Made by a program: the position numbers and the translations under genes. The notes under the pieces were generated by a model. It was not told the origin of the DNA. It saw nothing but the letters and a program-made list of their open reading frames with translations, and did no database searches. From an uncultured Schumannella sp. (GTDB lineage Bacteria; Actinomycetota; Actinomycetes; Actinomycetales; Microbacteriaceae): a stretch of 64,000 bases of DNA. The stretch covers positions 20,498-84,497 of the forward strand of contig NZ_CAJQNT010000007.1 in assembly GCF_905479755.1 (NCBI RefSeq). Direction: 5' to 3'. How positions within the stretch are numbered: the first letter of the stretch is position 1; every line of letters begins with the position of its first letter. Shown piece after piece: positions 35,841 to 45,146 of this stretch.

Positions 35841-37489
35841 GCGGGTTCCTTTGGTGTCGTCGGGGTCAGGCGGTCGGAGACGCGTCGGGCGAGGCTCTCG
35901 ACAGCCGGGAGTAGCCGCGGATCGTCGCCCCGAGCGAGGCCGCCGTACTCCAAGTGAATGTCGCCACGGAGCTGCGTCGCTCGGATCCAGATCCGTCGCC
36001 GGGAGACGAAGAGCGACAGGCCCAAGCCGACGAGGGCGGCGATCGAAGTAGCCAGAGCCGGAATCTGTGTGGGGTCGTGGGCGATATCGAACGAGGCGAA
36101 TCGAGGGATCTCCTCGAGCTCGACGGTGCCGAGCCCGCCCGGCAAGTCGGCCCGTGAGCCTGGTGTGAGTTCGAGAGCCGACACGCCCGACTCGCCGCCC
36201 GCGACTTCCGTCATGGCGGAGGTGTCGAGCTGGTAGACCGATTTGGGGTTCCCAGCGTCCAACCCCAGGTCGCCGACGTAGACGTTGAGGGTGAGCACAG
36301 GAAAGACGAGGTCGGGGTAGCTCGAGTACGAAGCGCCCGAAGAGGTGGTGGCTCGGGTCGGGTAGAAGAACCCGATCATGCCGACTTGCCGGGTGAGTCC
36401 GTCGGGAACCTTCACGACTCCGAGACTCGTGAGGTTGGAATCCTGCGGCAGGAACGGCACCGTGTCGCTGAAGACAACGGTCCCACTCGGGTCGCGGACA
36501 GTGATGAGCGGCGCGTACCCGTTGCCCAGCAGGTAGACCTCCGATCCCGCCACCGACAGCGGGCTGTTCACCTCGATCGTCGCGCTCTTGCGCGAGTCGC
36601 TGCCCTGACCATCGATCGTGACATCCGCGATGAAGGAACTGGCAAGACCAAGGGCGTTGACGTTGTCGGTGACGTAGCTGACCGTGAAACGGTCGAGCGT
36701 CAGAGAGAAGGGGGCAAGAGAATCGTCCGAGACGAACCGCCCCGCGTCGAAGCTGTCGAACGCCAACCGGGAATTGACGAAGGTCTGCCCCTCCACGAGG
36801 ACGCGCTGACCGATGTACTTGAAGCCTCCGCCGATCGCGACCGTGACGAGCATCCCCATCAACGCGAGGTGAAAAACGAGATTGCCTGTCTCGCGGAGGT
36901 ACCCGCGTTCCGCCGCCAGGCTGAGTCGACCCTGCCCCTCGTCGACTCGGACCACGCGGTAACGCGAGGAGCGGAGTTCGCGTTCTGCCTCCTCGATCGC
37001 CCGCGCCACGGTCGCGTCGTCGACGACGTCCACCCGATGCGCCGGAAGCCGGCCGAGGTTCTTCGGGGTCAGCGGTGGCGCCGACCGGATCGCAGTCAGA
37101 TGATGACGGATTCGCGGCACGAGGCATCCGATGAGCGAGAGAAAGAGAAGCAGGTAGATGGCGGAGAACCACACCGAGGAGTAGACGTCGAAGAGTTGGA
37201 ACCAGTCGAGCACCTCGGCGGTGGCCCGGTCTCGGGCGAAGTACTGGACGACGCCATTGGGGTCGGCGCTGCGCTGAGGGACCAGTGATCCAGGAACGGC
37301 TGCCAGGGCGAGCAGCAATAGCAGTAGCAGCGCCGTGCGCATTGAGGTCAGTTGCCGCCACGCCCAGCGCGCCCATCCTGATGGCCCGAGCCGCGGGGTG
37401 CGGATGGCTTCTTCAAACTGGTCGACGTGGTCGACGGGTCGGTCCTGCCGGACAATCCCACTCGCCCGCGCGTCGTCGGTCCGAGTCAT
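35837..37489 (-). CDS. resB: ResB-like cytochrome c biogenesis protein
   Basis: This 550-residue protein has a cytoplasmic N-terminus and three membrane helices before a large extracytoplasmic domain (about 45-65, 105-125, 210-230). A final helix lies near residue 490 (IPALATSIAALVGLGLSLF), followed by a short cytoplasmic tail. This is the ResB/Ccs1 layout. It binds apocytochrome c and partners CcsB. It overlaps lgt and ccsB by 4 bp on either side. No CxxCH protein was found in the window, so the client is not apparent. Confidence 0.92.
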   Translation of the reverse strand: MTRTDDARASGIVRQDRPVDHVDQFEEAIRTPRLGPSGWARWAWRQLTSMRTALLLLLLLALAAVPGSLVPQRSADPNGVVQYFARDRATAEVLDWFQLFDVYSSVWFSAIYLLLFLSLIGCLVPRIRHHLTAIRSAPPLTPKNLGRLPAHRVDVVDDATVARAIEEAERELRSSRYRVVRVDEGQGRLSLAAERGYLRETGNLVFHLALMGMLVTVAIGGGFKYIGQRVLVEGQTFVNSRLAFDSFDAGRFVSDDSLAPFSLTLDRFTVSYVTDNVNALGLASSFIADVTIDGQGSDSRKSATIEVNSPLSVAGSEVYLLGNGYAPLITVRDPSGTVVFSDTVPFLPQDSNLTSLGVVKVPDGLTRQVGMIGFFYPTRATTSSGASYSSYPDLVFPVLTLNVYVGDLGLDAGNPKSVYQLDTSAMTEVAGGESGVSALELTPGSRADLPGGLGTVELEEIPRFASFDIAHDPTQIPALATSIAALVGLGLSLFVSRRRIWIRATQLRGDIHLEYGGLARGDDPRLLPAVESLARRVSDRLTPTTPKEPA

Positions 37490-38367
37490 AAGCCCTCCGC
37501 AGCGAGCTCACCGTTGGGCTCGGGTACGCGGCGCCTTTCGACTCGCCGAGCGTTGACGATGATGAGTATGCCGACCACCGCCGCCGCAAGCGCCGTGAGC
37601 AGGTTGATCTTCACTCCCGCCACCAGGAGTTCGGTCGGGTCCAGGCGCAACCATTCGAACCACGCGCGACCGATGCCGTACCACACGAGGTAGAGACCCA
37701 GGCTGAGGCCCGTGCCGGGACGGGGCCTGCGATCGCGGAAGACGGCGCGTTCGACCAACAAGATCGTCGCGGCGCCCACCAGATTCCAGAGAAGCTCGTA
37801 GAGAAACAGCGGGTGGAACAGGGTGTCTTCTGGGAAGCCTGCGGGAAAGGCCGGGCGACTGGGGTCGATCTGCAGACCCCAGGGGAGGGTCGTGGGCGAC
37901 CCGAAGAGTTCCTGGTTGAAGTAGTTGCCGATGCGGCCGACCGCCTGCGCGATCAACATCCCGGGAGCCAGCGCGTCGAGGAAGACCAGGAACGGGATCT
38001 TGGTCCGGCGCGCACCGATCCAGATGCCGACGAGGCCGAAGACGACCGCGCCGAAAATCGCAATGCCCCCCTCCCAGACGTAGAGGACCTTGAGCAGATC
38101 GGCGCCGGGATAGAAGTAGTCACCGGGATGGGTGACGACGTGATAGAGGCGTGCGCCGACGATTCCGAACGGGACCGCCCACAACGCGATGTCGATTGCG
38201 TCGCCACCCTTGAACCCGCTGGCACTGATGCGCCGTCCGGTCAAGAGCACCGCGAGGACGACGCCGATAAGGATGAAGATTGCGTAGAAGTGCAACCGAA
38301 ACGGGCCGAGATCGATGTAGCTGATGTCCGGGCTCGGGATCGAGGCGGTCAATTGCGGAAAGGTCAT
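37486..38367 (-). CDS. lgt: Prolipoprotein diacylglyceryl transferase
   Basis: Lgt attaches diacylglycerol to the lipobox cysteine of prelipoproteins at the outer face of the membrane. The 293-residue protein has about seven helices and the Lgt signature region AQAVGRIGNYFNQELFG (about residues 140-156), plus GGIAIFGAVVFG and the HPLFLYELLWN segment. A dedicated copy inside this operon makes sense because the gene just upstream encodes a lipoprotein. It overlaps both neighbours by 4 bp. As an essential housekeeping function it is probably duplicated elsewhere in the genome, but this cannot be checked here. Confidence 0.95.
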   Translation of the reverse strand: MTFPQLTASIPSPDISYIDLGPFRLHFYAIFILIGVVLAVLLTGRRISASGFKGGDAIDIALWAVPFGIVGARLYHVVTHPGDYFYPGADLLKVLYVWEGGIAIFGAVVFGLVGIWIGARRTKIPFLVFLDALAPGMLIAQAVGRIGNYFNQELFGSPTTLPWGLQIDPSRPAFPAGFPEDTLFHPLFLYELLWNLVGAATILLVERAVFRDRRPRPGTGLSLGLYLVWYGIGRAWFEWLRLDPTELLVAGVKINLLTALAAAVVGILIIVNARRVERRRVPEPNGELAAEGL

Positions 38368-38981
38368 CCTTCTTCTCCAATCACGTCTTCGATCAGCGTC
38401 TCAAGCACCGATCGATCGGGTATCTGCCCGATGATGCGTGAGGCCACGCGCCCGTCGCGATCGAGGACGATCGTCGTCGGCACCGCGTTCGGGGCGATCT
38501 CACCCGCGAACGCGAGCTGAACCTCTCCGCCCCGGGTGTCCAGGATCGAGGGGTAGGTGATTCCGAAGGTTTCGGCGAAGGCGAGTGCCGTGGCTGCCTC
38601 GTCACGCACATCGACACCGATGAACACGACGCCGTCCGGAAGGAACTGCTGATACAGGGACTCCAGATCAGGGGCTTCTGCGCGGCAGGGTGGGCAGGCG
38701 GCGTACCAGAAGTTGACGACGACGACCGACCCGAGCCAGTCGTCCGAGTCCGCCGTGCCGCCAGTGTCGAGCTCGCCCGAGAACGAGATCCGGGCTCCCC
38801 GCTCGGTACGGGGGATCTCGGTGATGGTTCCGGTACCAGTGATGTAGTCGCCGCCGGCATCGCTGAGGTCGGTGGATTCGGACGCGCAACCGGTCAGCAC
38901 CGCCGCGAGGGCAGCACCTGCTAAGAGGAGGACCCCCGCCCGTGTCCGTCGAGCAGGGGTAGCCGCTGAGAGTGGGCGCAT
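38364..38981 (-). CDS. TlpA-like thioredoxin-fold lipoprotein
   Basis: The 205-residue product has a lipoprotein signal peptide with lipobox LTGC (Cys at about residue 31). A redoxin/TlpA-like domain follows with active site ACPPC (WYAACPPCRAEAP, about residue 95) and the cis-Pro strand PNAVPTTIVLD. It should reduce disulfides outside the membrane, taking electrons from CcdA and delivering them to apocytochrome or copper-protein thiols. It heads a seven-gene minus-strand operon (tlpA-lgt-resB-ccsB-small TM-DUF3105-ccdA). ATG 38981 was chosen because the longer frame lacks a signal sequence at its start. Confidence 0.9.
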   Translation of the reverse strand: MRPLSAATPARRTRAGVLLLAGAALAAVLTGCASESTDLSDAGGDYITGTGTITEIPRTERGARISFSGELDTGGTADSDDWLGSVVVVNFWYAACPPCRAEAPDLESLYQQFLPDGVVFIGVDVRDEAATALAFAETFGITYPSILDTRGGEVQLAFAGEIAPNAVPTTIVLDRDGRVASRIIGQIPDRSVLETLIEDVIGEEG

Positions 38982-39311
38982 CGTCACGATCCGACCCCCT
39001 CTGTCAACCAGGGGTAGGGATGTACAGCGGTCGCGCTGGGTCGGTGAAGATCGCGGCGACGGGGATAGGAGCCGATATGGGAGTCGGAGTAACTCAAGAT
39101 TCACTCTCTCGGACGCGAACGCCCGCAGGTCAAGGACGGAATGCTCGTCAAGGCGGAAGCGGTCAACCCGTGGGCAGCACGAAGGGCCGCGAAGCACGGA
39201 ACGGGGCGAGCCCGTGCGGACGAGACGCATAATCGCTCAATCAGCGAGGCATCGACCGATGCACGTCACCATGGACACCGCACGTCCTGTGGCTGACAGT
39301 GCAGCGAAGAA
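38982..39311. other. Intergenic region with probable promoter of the TlpA-ResBC operon
   Basis: No convincing gene is seen in these 330 bp. Just upstream of the TlpA-like gene there is a CCCCTCTGTCAACCAGGGGT element (38996-39015) with CCCCT...AGGGG symmetry that could be an operator. TTGACA is visible on the minus strand within it, but no good -10 follows at the normal distance. The remainder has coding-like composition without a recognisable product and could be a decayed gene. Confidence 0.4.
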
Positions 39312-39743
39312 TCAGATTCGGCTGATCGAGAGTACGTAAAGAGAGGGCGGCGCGGGCGGCGCGAGCGTAGCCGCCTTGGCTACGAGAGTGACAAGGATCT
39401 GACGGAGGAAAATCCGGCGGGTCAGGATCAGGTCAGCGGCGAGGAGTACCACCGTAACCAGCAAGACGAGCATGCACGCCACGGCGACTACCTCATGCGG
39501 CGCGCAGGCCACACCACATCCTTCGCTGCTCAGCGGGGTCGCGCCTCGATTCAGGACCGAGGTCATGACTTGCTCAGGGGACTGCACCGTTTGAACGGCG
39601 GCCACTTTGCCGGGTCCGCTCGCGCTGACGCCTGCGCCATGATTCATGGCAAGAAGACAGACGAGGAGTGCAGCAACGCCAACCAGGCCGATCACCAGCC
39701 GACGCCAGGCGCGATGGGGTGCGCGGCTCGTCACGCTTGTCAT
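39312..39743 (-). CDS. DUF6153-like small membrane protein (copper island paralogue 1)
   Basis: The 143-residue protein has two hydrophobic helices (about residues 17-37 and 85-108). Between them lies an extracytoplasmic loop with GCGVACAPHE, a Cys/His cluster that might bind metal. It ends APPAPPSLYVLSISRI. A second protein at 45556 has the same layout, the same Cys/His cluster and an almost identical ending (PPSLISLSISRT). ATG 39743 is chosen because AGGGAGG lies 5 bp before it. Function is unknown; the placement beside CsoR-like sites and copper genes suggests copper handling. Confidence 0.68.
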   Translation of the reverse strand: MTSVTSRAPHRAWRRLVIGLVGVAALLVCLLAMNHGAGVSASGPGKVAAVQTVQSPEQVMTSVLNRGATPLSSEGCGVACAPHEVVAVACMLVLLVTVVLLAADLILTRRIFLRQILVTLVAKAATLAPPAPPSLYVLSISRI

Positions 39744-39870
39744 CCGCACCTCCCTGGCCTCTAGTCGATTCAGGAAGAAGTATAGCCGGGCCGCCATTCG
39801 CTCGAGCTAGGCGGTCACATGCTTGCAAGTCCGCGGCTCCAATCGAGTTCCGGGTTCCCCGGGCCGGGCC

Positions 39871-39887
39871 ATACCCCTCTAGGGAAT
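39871..39887. promoter_or_regulatory. CsoR-like operator in divergent promoter
   Basis: ATACCCCTCTAGGGAAT resembles the CsoR sites at 27004 and 42333 (ATACCC...GGGTAT) with one arm degenerate. It lies between the DUF6153-like gene (minus) and the multi-TM gene (start 39941, plus), so it could control both. Confidence 0.5.
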
Positions 39888-39940
39888 GTGGGGGACACTT
39901 CTGACCGTCGACGGCCCCACTTCGAACTAAGGAGGACATC

Positions 39941-41401
39941 TTGTCCACGTCTGACCGTCGCATCACGGACCCTGGACTGCGCGGCCGGGAGGCCGTGGCC
40001 GCTGCGATCGCAGCCGGTGCCGGCCTCTTCTCCGCCTATTGGGACGATGCCTGGCACACCACGCTCGGTCGTGACAGCGCCCTGATTCCCCCGCATCTGC
40101 TGCTCTACTCGTCCATCGTGTTCGTGGGGCTGGTGCTCGCAATTTGGGGAGTGCGGGTGCTGTGGCACGAGCGCTCGCTTCGCGCCCTCCTGCGCGCCCC
40201 GGGTTTCGCACTCGCCGCATCGGCGGCCGCGGCAACGGTGGTCGCTGCTCCGGCAGACGCGTTCTGGCACACGGCATTCGGTCGTGACGCCGTGCTCTGG
40301 TCGCCTCCCCACCTGCTCTCCGTCATCGCCACGATCGTACTGTTGGCGGCGCTGCTGATCGGGTTGGATGCTCGCGCCGGGCTGGTGGCGCGCGCCGCGC
40401 TCGGTGCCGCCCTCCTCGGGGCGTCTCAGATCGTGATCATGGAGTTCGACACCGACGTCCCCCAGTTCGCCGAGGTGCTCTACCTGCCGTTGCTGATTGC
40501 CACCGCACTGGGTTCGGGCTGGGTGATCCTCGCACTGACGGGCGACCGGCGCGCGCTACCGGCCGCTGTCGCCGGATACCTCGCGTTTCGGGTGATCGTG
40601 CTGGTCGCGCTCGGGGCCGTGGGCTGGATTGCGCCGGATGCACCCCTGGCTCTGCTGGGGCTGTTCGTCCTCACGATGCGCGGCGGGGCGTGGCGGTGGC
40701 TCTTGGCGGCACTGGCGATCAGTGCCTTGCAGGTCGTCGCATCCGCCACCGGCCTCAGCAGCGTGGGACTTGTTACCGTCGCCCAGTCGCTGGTGGTCGT
40801 CGGAGCGGTCCTCGCCGGAGGTGCCGTGCTGCTGGTGGTGGGGCGGCGCGGGATCGTGGGAGCGGGTCTTGCCGGGCTCGTCCTGGTGGTGTCGCTGGTG
40901 GCCGCACCCGAGCCGTCGCCCGCCCAGGCCCACGACCCGGGGCAAGGGGCCTCGTTCGGGACCGCGACGATTGCGGTCTCCGGAGACGGAACCGGCCTCA
41001 TAGAGGTGTCCGTCACCGACCTGGCGTCGGATACCGCGGAGAGCACGGCTCCGGTCCGAGTCGTGGCACGTCGAGCCGGGGAGTCCATCGAGGGCTCGCT
41101 GGCGGCAGACGTTGAGCGCGTCGGCAGCTTCTCGGGGTCGGTGCTGCTGCCGGAACCTGGCCTGTGGTTCGTGTACGCCCAGTTCGCCGAAGGGGGGCGG
41201 ACCCTCGAGGTGTGGCTGCCCGTCGACCAGACGCTCACCTCGACCGTGAGTGAGCGCCGCGACCTGTACGAACCGGTGGCGGATGCGGGCTCCCCACCAC
41301 CCGGGCAGATCACTCTAGGCGCGCTACTTCTGGCACTCGGCGCCGGCCTGTTGGTGTGGGCCGGAGTGTCGGTCGCCCGCCATCGGGCGACCGTGAGCTG
41401 A
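39941..41401 (+). CDS. Polytopic membrane protein with C-terminal extracytoplasmic beta domain
   Basis: This 486-residue protein has about eight to nine hydrophobic helices in the first 330 residues. The early loops contain His-rich stretches (YWDDAWHTTLGRDS and DAFWHTAFGRDAV, with PPHLL after each), apparently an internal duplication. Next comes an extracytoplasmic beta domain (about 335-455, starting AQAHDPGQGASFG), and a final helix. The domain resembles FixH/CopC-like folds only in general shape. The TTG start is supported by AAGGAGG 7 bp upstream. With the CsoR-like box and surrounding genes, a role in copper import/export or periplasmic copper handling is likely but unproven. Confidence 0.7.
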   Translation: MSTSDRRITDPGLRGREAVAAAIAAGAGLFSAYWDDAWHTTLGRDSALIPPHLLLYSSIVFVGLVLAIWGVRVLWHERSLRALLRAPGFALAASAAAATVVAAPADAFWHTAFGRDAVLWSPPHLLSVIATIVLLAALLIGLDARAGLVARAALGAALLGASQIVIMEFDTDVPQFAEVLYLPLLIATALGSGWVILALTGDRRALPAAVAGYLAFRVIVLVALGAVGWIAPDAPLALLGLFVLTMRGGAWRWLLAALAISALQVVASATGLSSVGLVTVAQSLVVVGAVLAGGAVLLVVGRRGIVGAGLAGLVLVVSLVAAPEPSPAQAHDPGQGASFGTATIAVSGDGTGLIEVSVTDLASDTAESTAPVRVVARRAGESIEGSLAADVERVGSFSGSVLLPEPGLWFVYAQFAEGGRTLEVWLPVDQTLTSTVSERRDLYEPVADAGSPPPGQITLGALLLALGAGLLVWAGVSVARHRATVS

Positions 41402-41730
41402 TCCAGAGTGTGCCGGATCTCATCCGCAGAGACGTTCGCACCGAACAGCGGACTTCCGGCTGCATCACGAGGCTTTAGCGCAGGGTGCCGACGGGGACCG
41501 GATCGAAACCCACGGCATCCGTCAGCCCCTGCGATCACCTCGAGGCCGGCGGCCGAGGCGCCGAGATCCTGCTGACAAACGGGGGCGCCGCGCGGCTGAA
41601 CCACGTCGCCGAAGTCAGCGGAACACTCCGCGAACACCCCCCGAGTGCGCCGCGATCTGACCGCGATCATGAGCGGTGACGGGACCTAAGACTTTCGCGA
41701 CCCTCCCTCGTCACGTCGACACTCGATCTC
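41402..41730. other. Intergenic region with weak DosR-like boxes
   Basis: No gene could be supported in these 329 bp; short ORFs on both strands lack motifs. Near its right end, 50-30 bp before the DUF1003 gene, GGGACCTAAGACTT (41681-41694) and GACTTTCGCGACCC (41690-41703) overlap. Each partly matches the DosR-like element seen in the first block. Confidence 0.4.
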
Positions 41731-42198
41731 ATGGACGACATCACGCCCGGCCGCCCGCTCGCGAACTGGCACAGCGATCACCAGGAGAAGCTCACCCGTG
41801 GGCGACTCGCCGCCGATTGGATGCGCAACGGCATGGGCTCCTGGACTTTCGTGGCGGGCTTCTGGGTCATCATGATCGCCTGGGCGACGGCCAACACTGT
41901 CTGGACCGGCTGGGACCCGTATCCCTTCATCCTGCTCAACCTCGTGCTGAGCATGATCGCCGGCCTCCAGGGCGCGATCCTCCTCATCGCCGCGAAACGT
42001 CAGGATGCCATCGCGGCGGCGCTCGCCCAGCACGACTACGAGACCAACGTCGCCGCTCGGCGCGAGATCGAGGAGCTGATGGAGATCAATCGGGCGCAGC
42101 TTGAGATCCTCCGCGATCTCCACACAACCTCTCGCTCGATTGGCGCTCCCGTCGTCGCAACTGCCAATGTCGCCTCAGGTGCCGAGCTGTCGCGCTGA
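41731..42198 (+). CDS. DUF1003 membrane protein
   Basis: The 155-residue protein has two transmembrane helices (about residues 35-55 and 65-90), with the family motif WDPYPFILLNLVLSMIAGLQGAI (shown here as its start WDPYPFILLN) between and inside them. A cytoplasmic tail rich in charged residues that could form a coiled coil follows (about 95-140). DUF1003 proteins are widespread; their function is unknown. It is transcribed on the same strand as the copper genes, but has its own upstream region with weak DosR-like sites. Confidence 0.85.
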   Translation: MDDITPGRPLANWHSDHQEKLTRGRLAADWMRNGMGSWTFVAGFWVIMIAWATANTVWTGWDPYPFILLNLVLSMIAGLQGAILLIAAKRQDAIAAALAQHDYETNVAARREIEELMEINRAQLEILRDLHTTSRSIGAPVVATANVASGAELSR

Positions 42199-42332
42199 AA
42201 ATCCGTCAGTCACCCGCAGACGACTGGTCCTGTCGACGACGCGGCGGCGACCTCTTCTCCGCGAGGTCTCGCTCATGCGCTCGGACAGATATCTCCCAAA
42301 GCTAACCGGAATGACTCGCGTCACTCCACGCT

Positions 42333-42351
42333 TATACCCCCAGAGGGTATA
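42333..42351 (+). promoter_or_regulatory. CsoR operator overlapping the copA promoter
   Basis: TATACCCCCAGAGGGTATA has perfect 7-bp arms (TATACCC/GGGTATA) with a 5-bp spacer. TATAGT at 42349-42354 could be the -10 hexamer, so repressor binding would block RNA polymerase. The copA-type gene starts 54 bp downstream, with csoR at the end of the same transcript. Confidence 0.8.
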
Positions 42352-42404
42352 GTCTTGGATGAGGTGTGGCGCCGCGTCGCCGACCGAGACGAAGGAGTAA
42401 CGCC

Positions 42405-45146
42405 GTGAGTGTTTTGATCGTGGTCGTAGCTGTACTGCTGACGAGCCTGTTGGCGTGGTACTTCTTCGCCCCGCGCGCTTCGAAGCGTGCGGCCGTCGAG
42501 GGCGATCTGCAGGTCCAGACGATCACAGTGAGGGGTGGCTACTCGCCGAGCGTCGTCGAGGTCGTGCAGGGTGTCCGGACGCGACTGCTGTTCGACCGGC
42601 AGGAGACGGGCGAGTGCTCGTCTCGAGTCGTGTTGCCGGAGTTCAAGGTGAACCAGGGCCTGCCCGCCTACGCGACCACCGCCGTGGAGTTCGTGCCGGG
42701 CGAGGTCGGTGATTTCGGCTTCGCGTGCGGGATGAACATGCTGCACGGCACCGTCAGAGTCGTGCCGGCGTCCATCGATGCAGACCGCACCGCGACAGCG
42801 GTGCTCGAGGCACCCACGATCCTCGAGACGGGCCCCACCGAGTCCGTCGACGACGCCGTGGAGGATGACGGTGCCCAGGAAGCGGCCGAGCACGCCAAGG
42901 AGATCGCCGACCTCAGCCGACGGGTGATCGTCGGCGCCGTGCTGACGTTGCCGGTGTTCCTCGCGGTGATGGCTCATGACGTTTTCGGGGCTTCGTGGGT
43001 GCCGCCGCTGCTGCTTGCACCGTGGTTCCAGTTCCTCCTGATTACCCCGGTGATGTTCTACACGGGGTGGCCGATCCACCGCACTGGATGGTTGGCACTG
43101 GCCAACCGGCAGGCCGAGATGAACTCGCTCATCACGCTGGGCACGATCGCCGCATACGGGTTCAGCCTGGTGGCCGCCTTCATCCCCTGGGTGCTGCCCG
43201 CCGATGCCCGCGGCGTCTACTTCGAAGCGGTGGGCGTCATCTTGACCCTGATCCTGCTCGGCAGGCTCCTGGAGACCAGGGCCAAGGCCGGCACGGGCGA
43301 GGCGATCCGAACCCTGATCGGTTTGCAGCCGCGCACAGCGCGCGTGGTCCGTGGCGACAGCGAGCTGGAGATCCCGGTCGGCGAAGTCGCGGTCGGTGAC
43401 ATTCTGGTGATCCGTCCCGGAGAGAAGCTCCCGGTCGATGGACAGGTGACAGAAGGCAGCTCGGCGGTCGATGAAGCGATGATCACCGGAGAGCCGATCC
43501 CCGTCGTCAAGTCCGTCGGCGATACGGTGATCGGGGCCACGATCAACCAGACCGGCTCGTTCCGCTACGCCGCGATCAAGGTCGGTGCGGACACGATGCT
43601 TGCGCAGATCATCAGGCTGGTCCGCGAGGCACAGGGCTCCAAGGCGCCGATCCAACGGCTGGCCGACAAGGTCTCCAGCTACTTCGTACCGGTGGTCATC
43701 GCGATCGCGATCTGGACGTTCGCCGTCTGGTGGTTGGTCGGCCCGCCACCCGCGGGCGTGTATGCCCTCGTTGCTGCGGTCGCCGTGCTGATCATCGCGT
43801 GCCCCTGTGCACTCGGGCTGGCCACACCCCTGTCGATCACCGTCGCCGCCGGCAAGGCAGCAGGCAACGGCATCCTGATCCGCTCCGCCGAGGCACTCGA
43901 GACCGCCCACAGGGTCAACACCGTCGTGCTGGACAAGACGGGCACCATCACCAACGGCACCCCGACCCTGACCGACGTGCTCCCTGCCGACGGATTCGAC
44001 GGCGACGAGTTGCTCGCGCTGATCGCCGCCGCCGAGCGCGACTCGGAGCACCCGTTGGCGACCGCGATCGTCGCGGCAGCCGAGGATCGTGGCTTCAGCA
44101 GCCTGCGGTCGAGCACGTTCGAATCGATCACCGGTCAGGGCGTGCGCGCTCAAGTGGATGGCAGGACCGTGCTCGTGGGCAACACCAGGCTGCTGACCGC
44201 GGCCGGCATCGACGCCTCGAGTCTGACGGCGAGTGTGGAGGCGCTGGCCGGTGACGGCAAGACCCCCATGCTTGCCGCCGTCGACGGGCGTCCGGCCGGC
44301 GTCGTCGGCGTAGCGGACACGATCAAGGACGGCTCGATCGCCGCGATCGCCGATTTGGCCGCGCGAGGGATCGATGTCGTCATGATGACCGGAGACAACC
44401 GCGCAACCGCCGCGGCGATCGCCCGTCAGGTCGGCATCGGACGAGTGGTCGCGGAAGTCATGCCTGAGCACAAGGCCCGCGAAGTCCGGCGCCTGCAAGC
44501 GGAAGGCCGGATCGTCGGGATGGTCGGTGACGGGATCAACGACGCGCCGGCATTGGCTCAGGCGGACGTCGGCTCAGCGATCGGCACCGGCACCGACGTG
44601 GCGATCGAAGCCTCCGACATCACCCTGATCTCCGGCAACCTGGGCGGCCTCGTGACAGCGATCGACCTATCCCGCGCCACCATGCGCAACATCCGGCAGA
44701 ACCTGCTGTTCGCGTTCGGATACAACGTGGTCGGTATCCCTCTCGCGGCCGGCGTGCTCTACCCAGCCTTCGGGTTGCTGCTCAGCCCGATGATCGCCGC
44801 CCTCGCGATGGCCCTGTCATCGCTATCCGTCGTCACCAACTCCAGCCGGCTCCGCCGGTTCACCCCCAAGCCCGCGGCCACCCCGACCGCGGCATCGACC
44901 ACCAACCCGGTGGTCGAGATCGGCAATCAGCAAGAAGATGAGGACCATTCCATGGCACACCACACCGAGCACACGTCCGACGACACCACCCTCGTCACCG
45001 ACCCGGTCTGCGGCATGAAGATCGACCCGAAGACGGCCGCCACGACCCGCGAACACGACGGCACGACTTTCTACTTCTGCTCCACCGGCTGCGCCAACAC
45101 CTTCGACGCGGACCCGCACCGTTATGGCCACCCGCATGCACACTGA
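42405..45146 (+). CDS. copA: Cupredoxin-CopA-YHS fusion copper P-type ATPase
   Basis: This 913-residue protein has an unusual build. A single N-terminal helix (2-20) is followed by a cupredoxin-like domain (about 30-125) with Cys/Met/His clusters ([10 protein letters not shown] and [11 protein letters not shown]). A full P1B-1 copper ATPase follows with CPC in [13 protein letters not shown] (about 465), phosphorylation site [11 protein letters not shown] (about 510), HP motif [10 protein letters not shown] and [16 protein letters not shown] metal-binding domain closes it (about 863-905: [22 protein letters not shown]). There is no CxxC-type HMA domain, so the cupredoxin probably takes its place. 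GTG 42405 has AAGGAG 8 bp upstream. csoR overlaps the 3' end. Confidence 0.93.
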   Translation: MSVLIVVVAVLLTSLLAWYFFAPRASKRAAVEGDLQVQTITVRGGYSPSVVEVVQGVRTRLLFDRQETGECSSRVVLPEFKVNQGLPAYATTAVEFVPGEVGDFGFACGMNMLHGTVRVVPASIDADRTATAVLEAPTILETGPTESVDDAVEDDGAQEAAEHAKEIADLSRRVIVGAVLTLPVFLAVMAHDVFGASWVPPLLLAPWFQFLLITPVMFYTGWPIHRTGWLALANRQAEMNSLITLGTIAAYGFSLVAAFIPWVLPADARGVYFEAVGVILTLILLGRLLETRAKAGTGEAIRTLIGLQPRTARVVRGDSELEIPVGEVAVGDILVIRPGEKLPVDGQVTEGSSAVDEAMITGEPIPVVKSVGDTVIGATINQTGSFRYAAIKVGADTMLAQIIRLVREAQGSKAPIQRLADKVSSYFVPVVIAIAIWTFAVWWLVGPPPAGVYALVAAVAVLIIACPCALGLATPLSITVAAGKAAGNGILIRSAEALETAHRVNTVVLDKTGTITNGTPTLTDVLPADGFDGDELLALIAAAERDSEHPLATAIVAAAEDRGFSSLRSSTFESITGQGVRAQVDGRTVLVGNTRLLTAAGIDASSLTASVEALAGDGKTPMLAAVDGRPAGVVGVADTIKDGSIAAIADLAARGIDVVMMTGDNRATAAAIARQVGIGRVVAEVMPEHKAREVRRLQAEGRIVGMVGDGINDAPALAQADVGSAIGTGTDVAIEASDITLISGNLGGLVTAIDLSRATMRNIRQNLLFAFGYNVVGIPLAAGVLYPAFGLLLSPMIAALAMALSSLSVVTNSSRLRRFTPKPAATPTAASTTNPVVEIGNQQEDEDHSMAHHTEHTSDDTTLVTDPVCGMKIDPKTAATTREHDGTTFYFCSTGCANTFDADPHRYGHPHAH

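Noticed and set aside
34896..37376. Reading ccsB as an 826-residue protein extending through resB
   Set aside because: The extra N-terminal 500 residues are an out-of-frame shadow of resB. ATG 35840 overlapping the resB stop gives the normal 314-residue protein.
38872..39339. A 155-codon plus-strand ORF across the TlpA upstream region
   Set aside because: It starts antisense to the TlpA-like gene and has no motif. The region is better described as promoter plus possible decayed DNA.
42321..44498. A 725-codon open frame on the minus strand
   Set aside because: It is the antisense shadow of the cupredoxin-CopA fusion.
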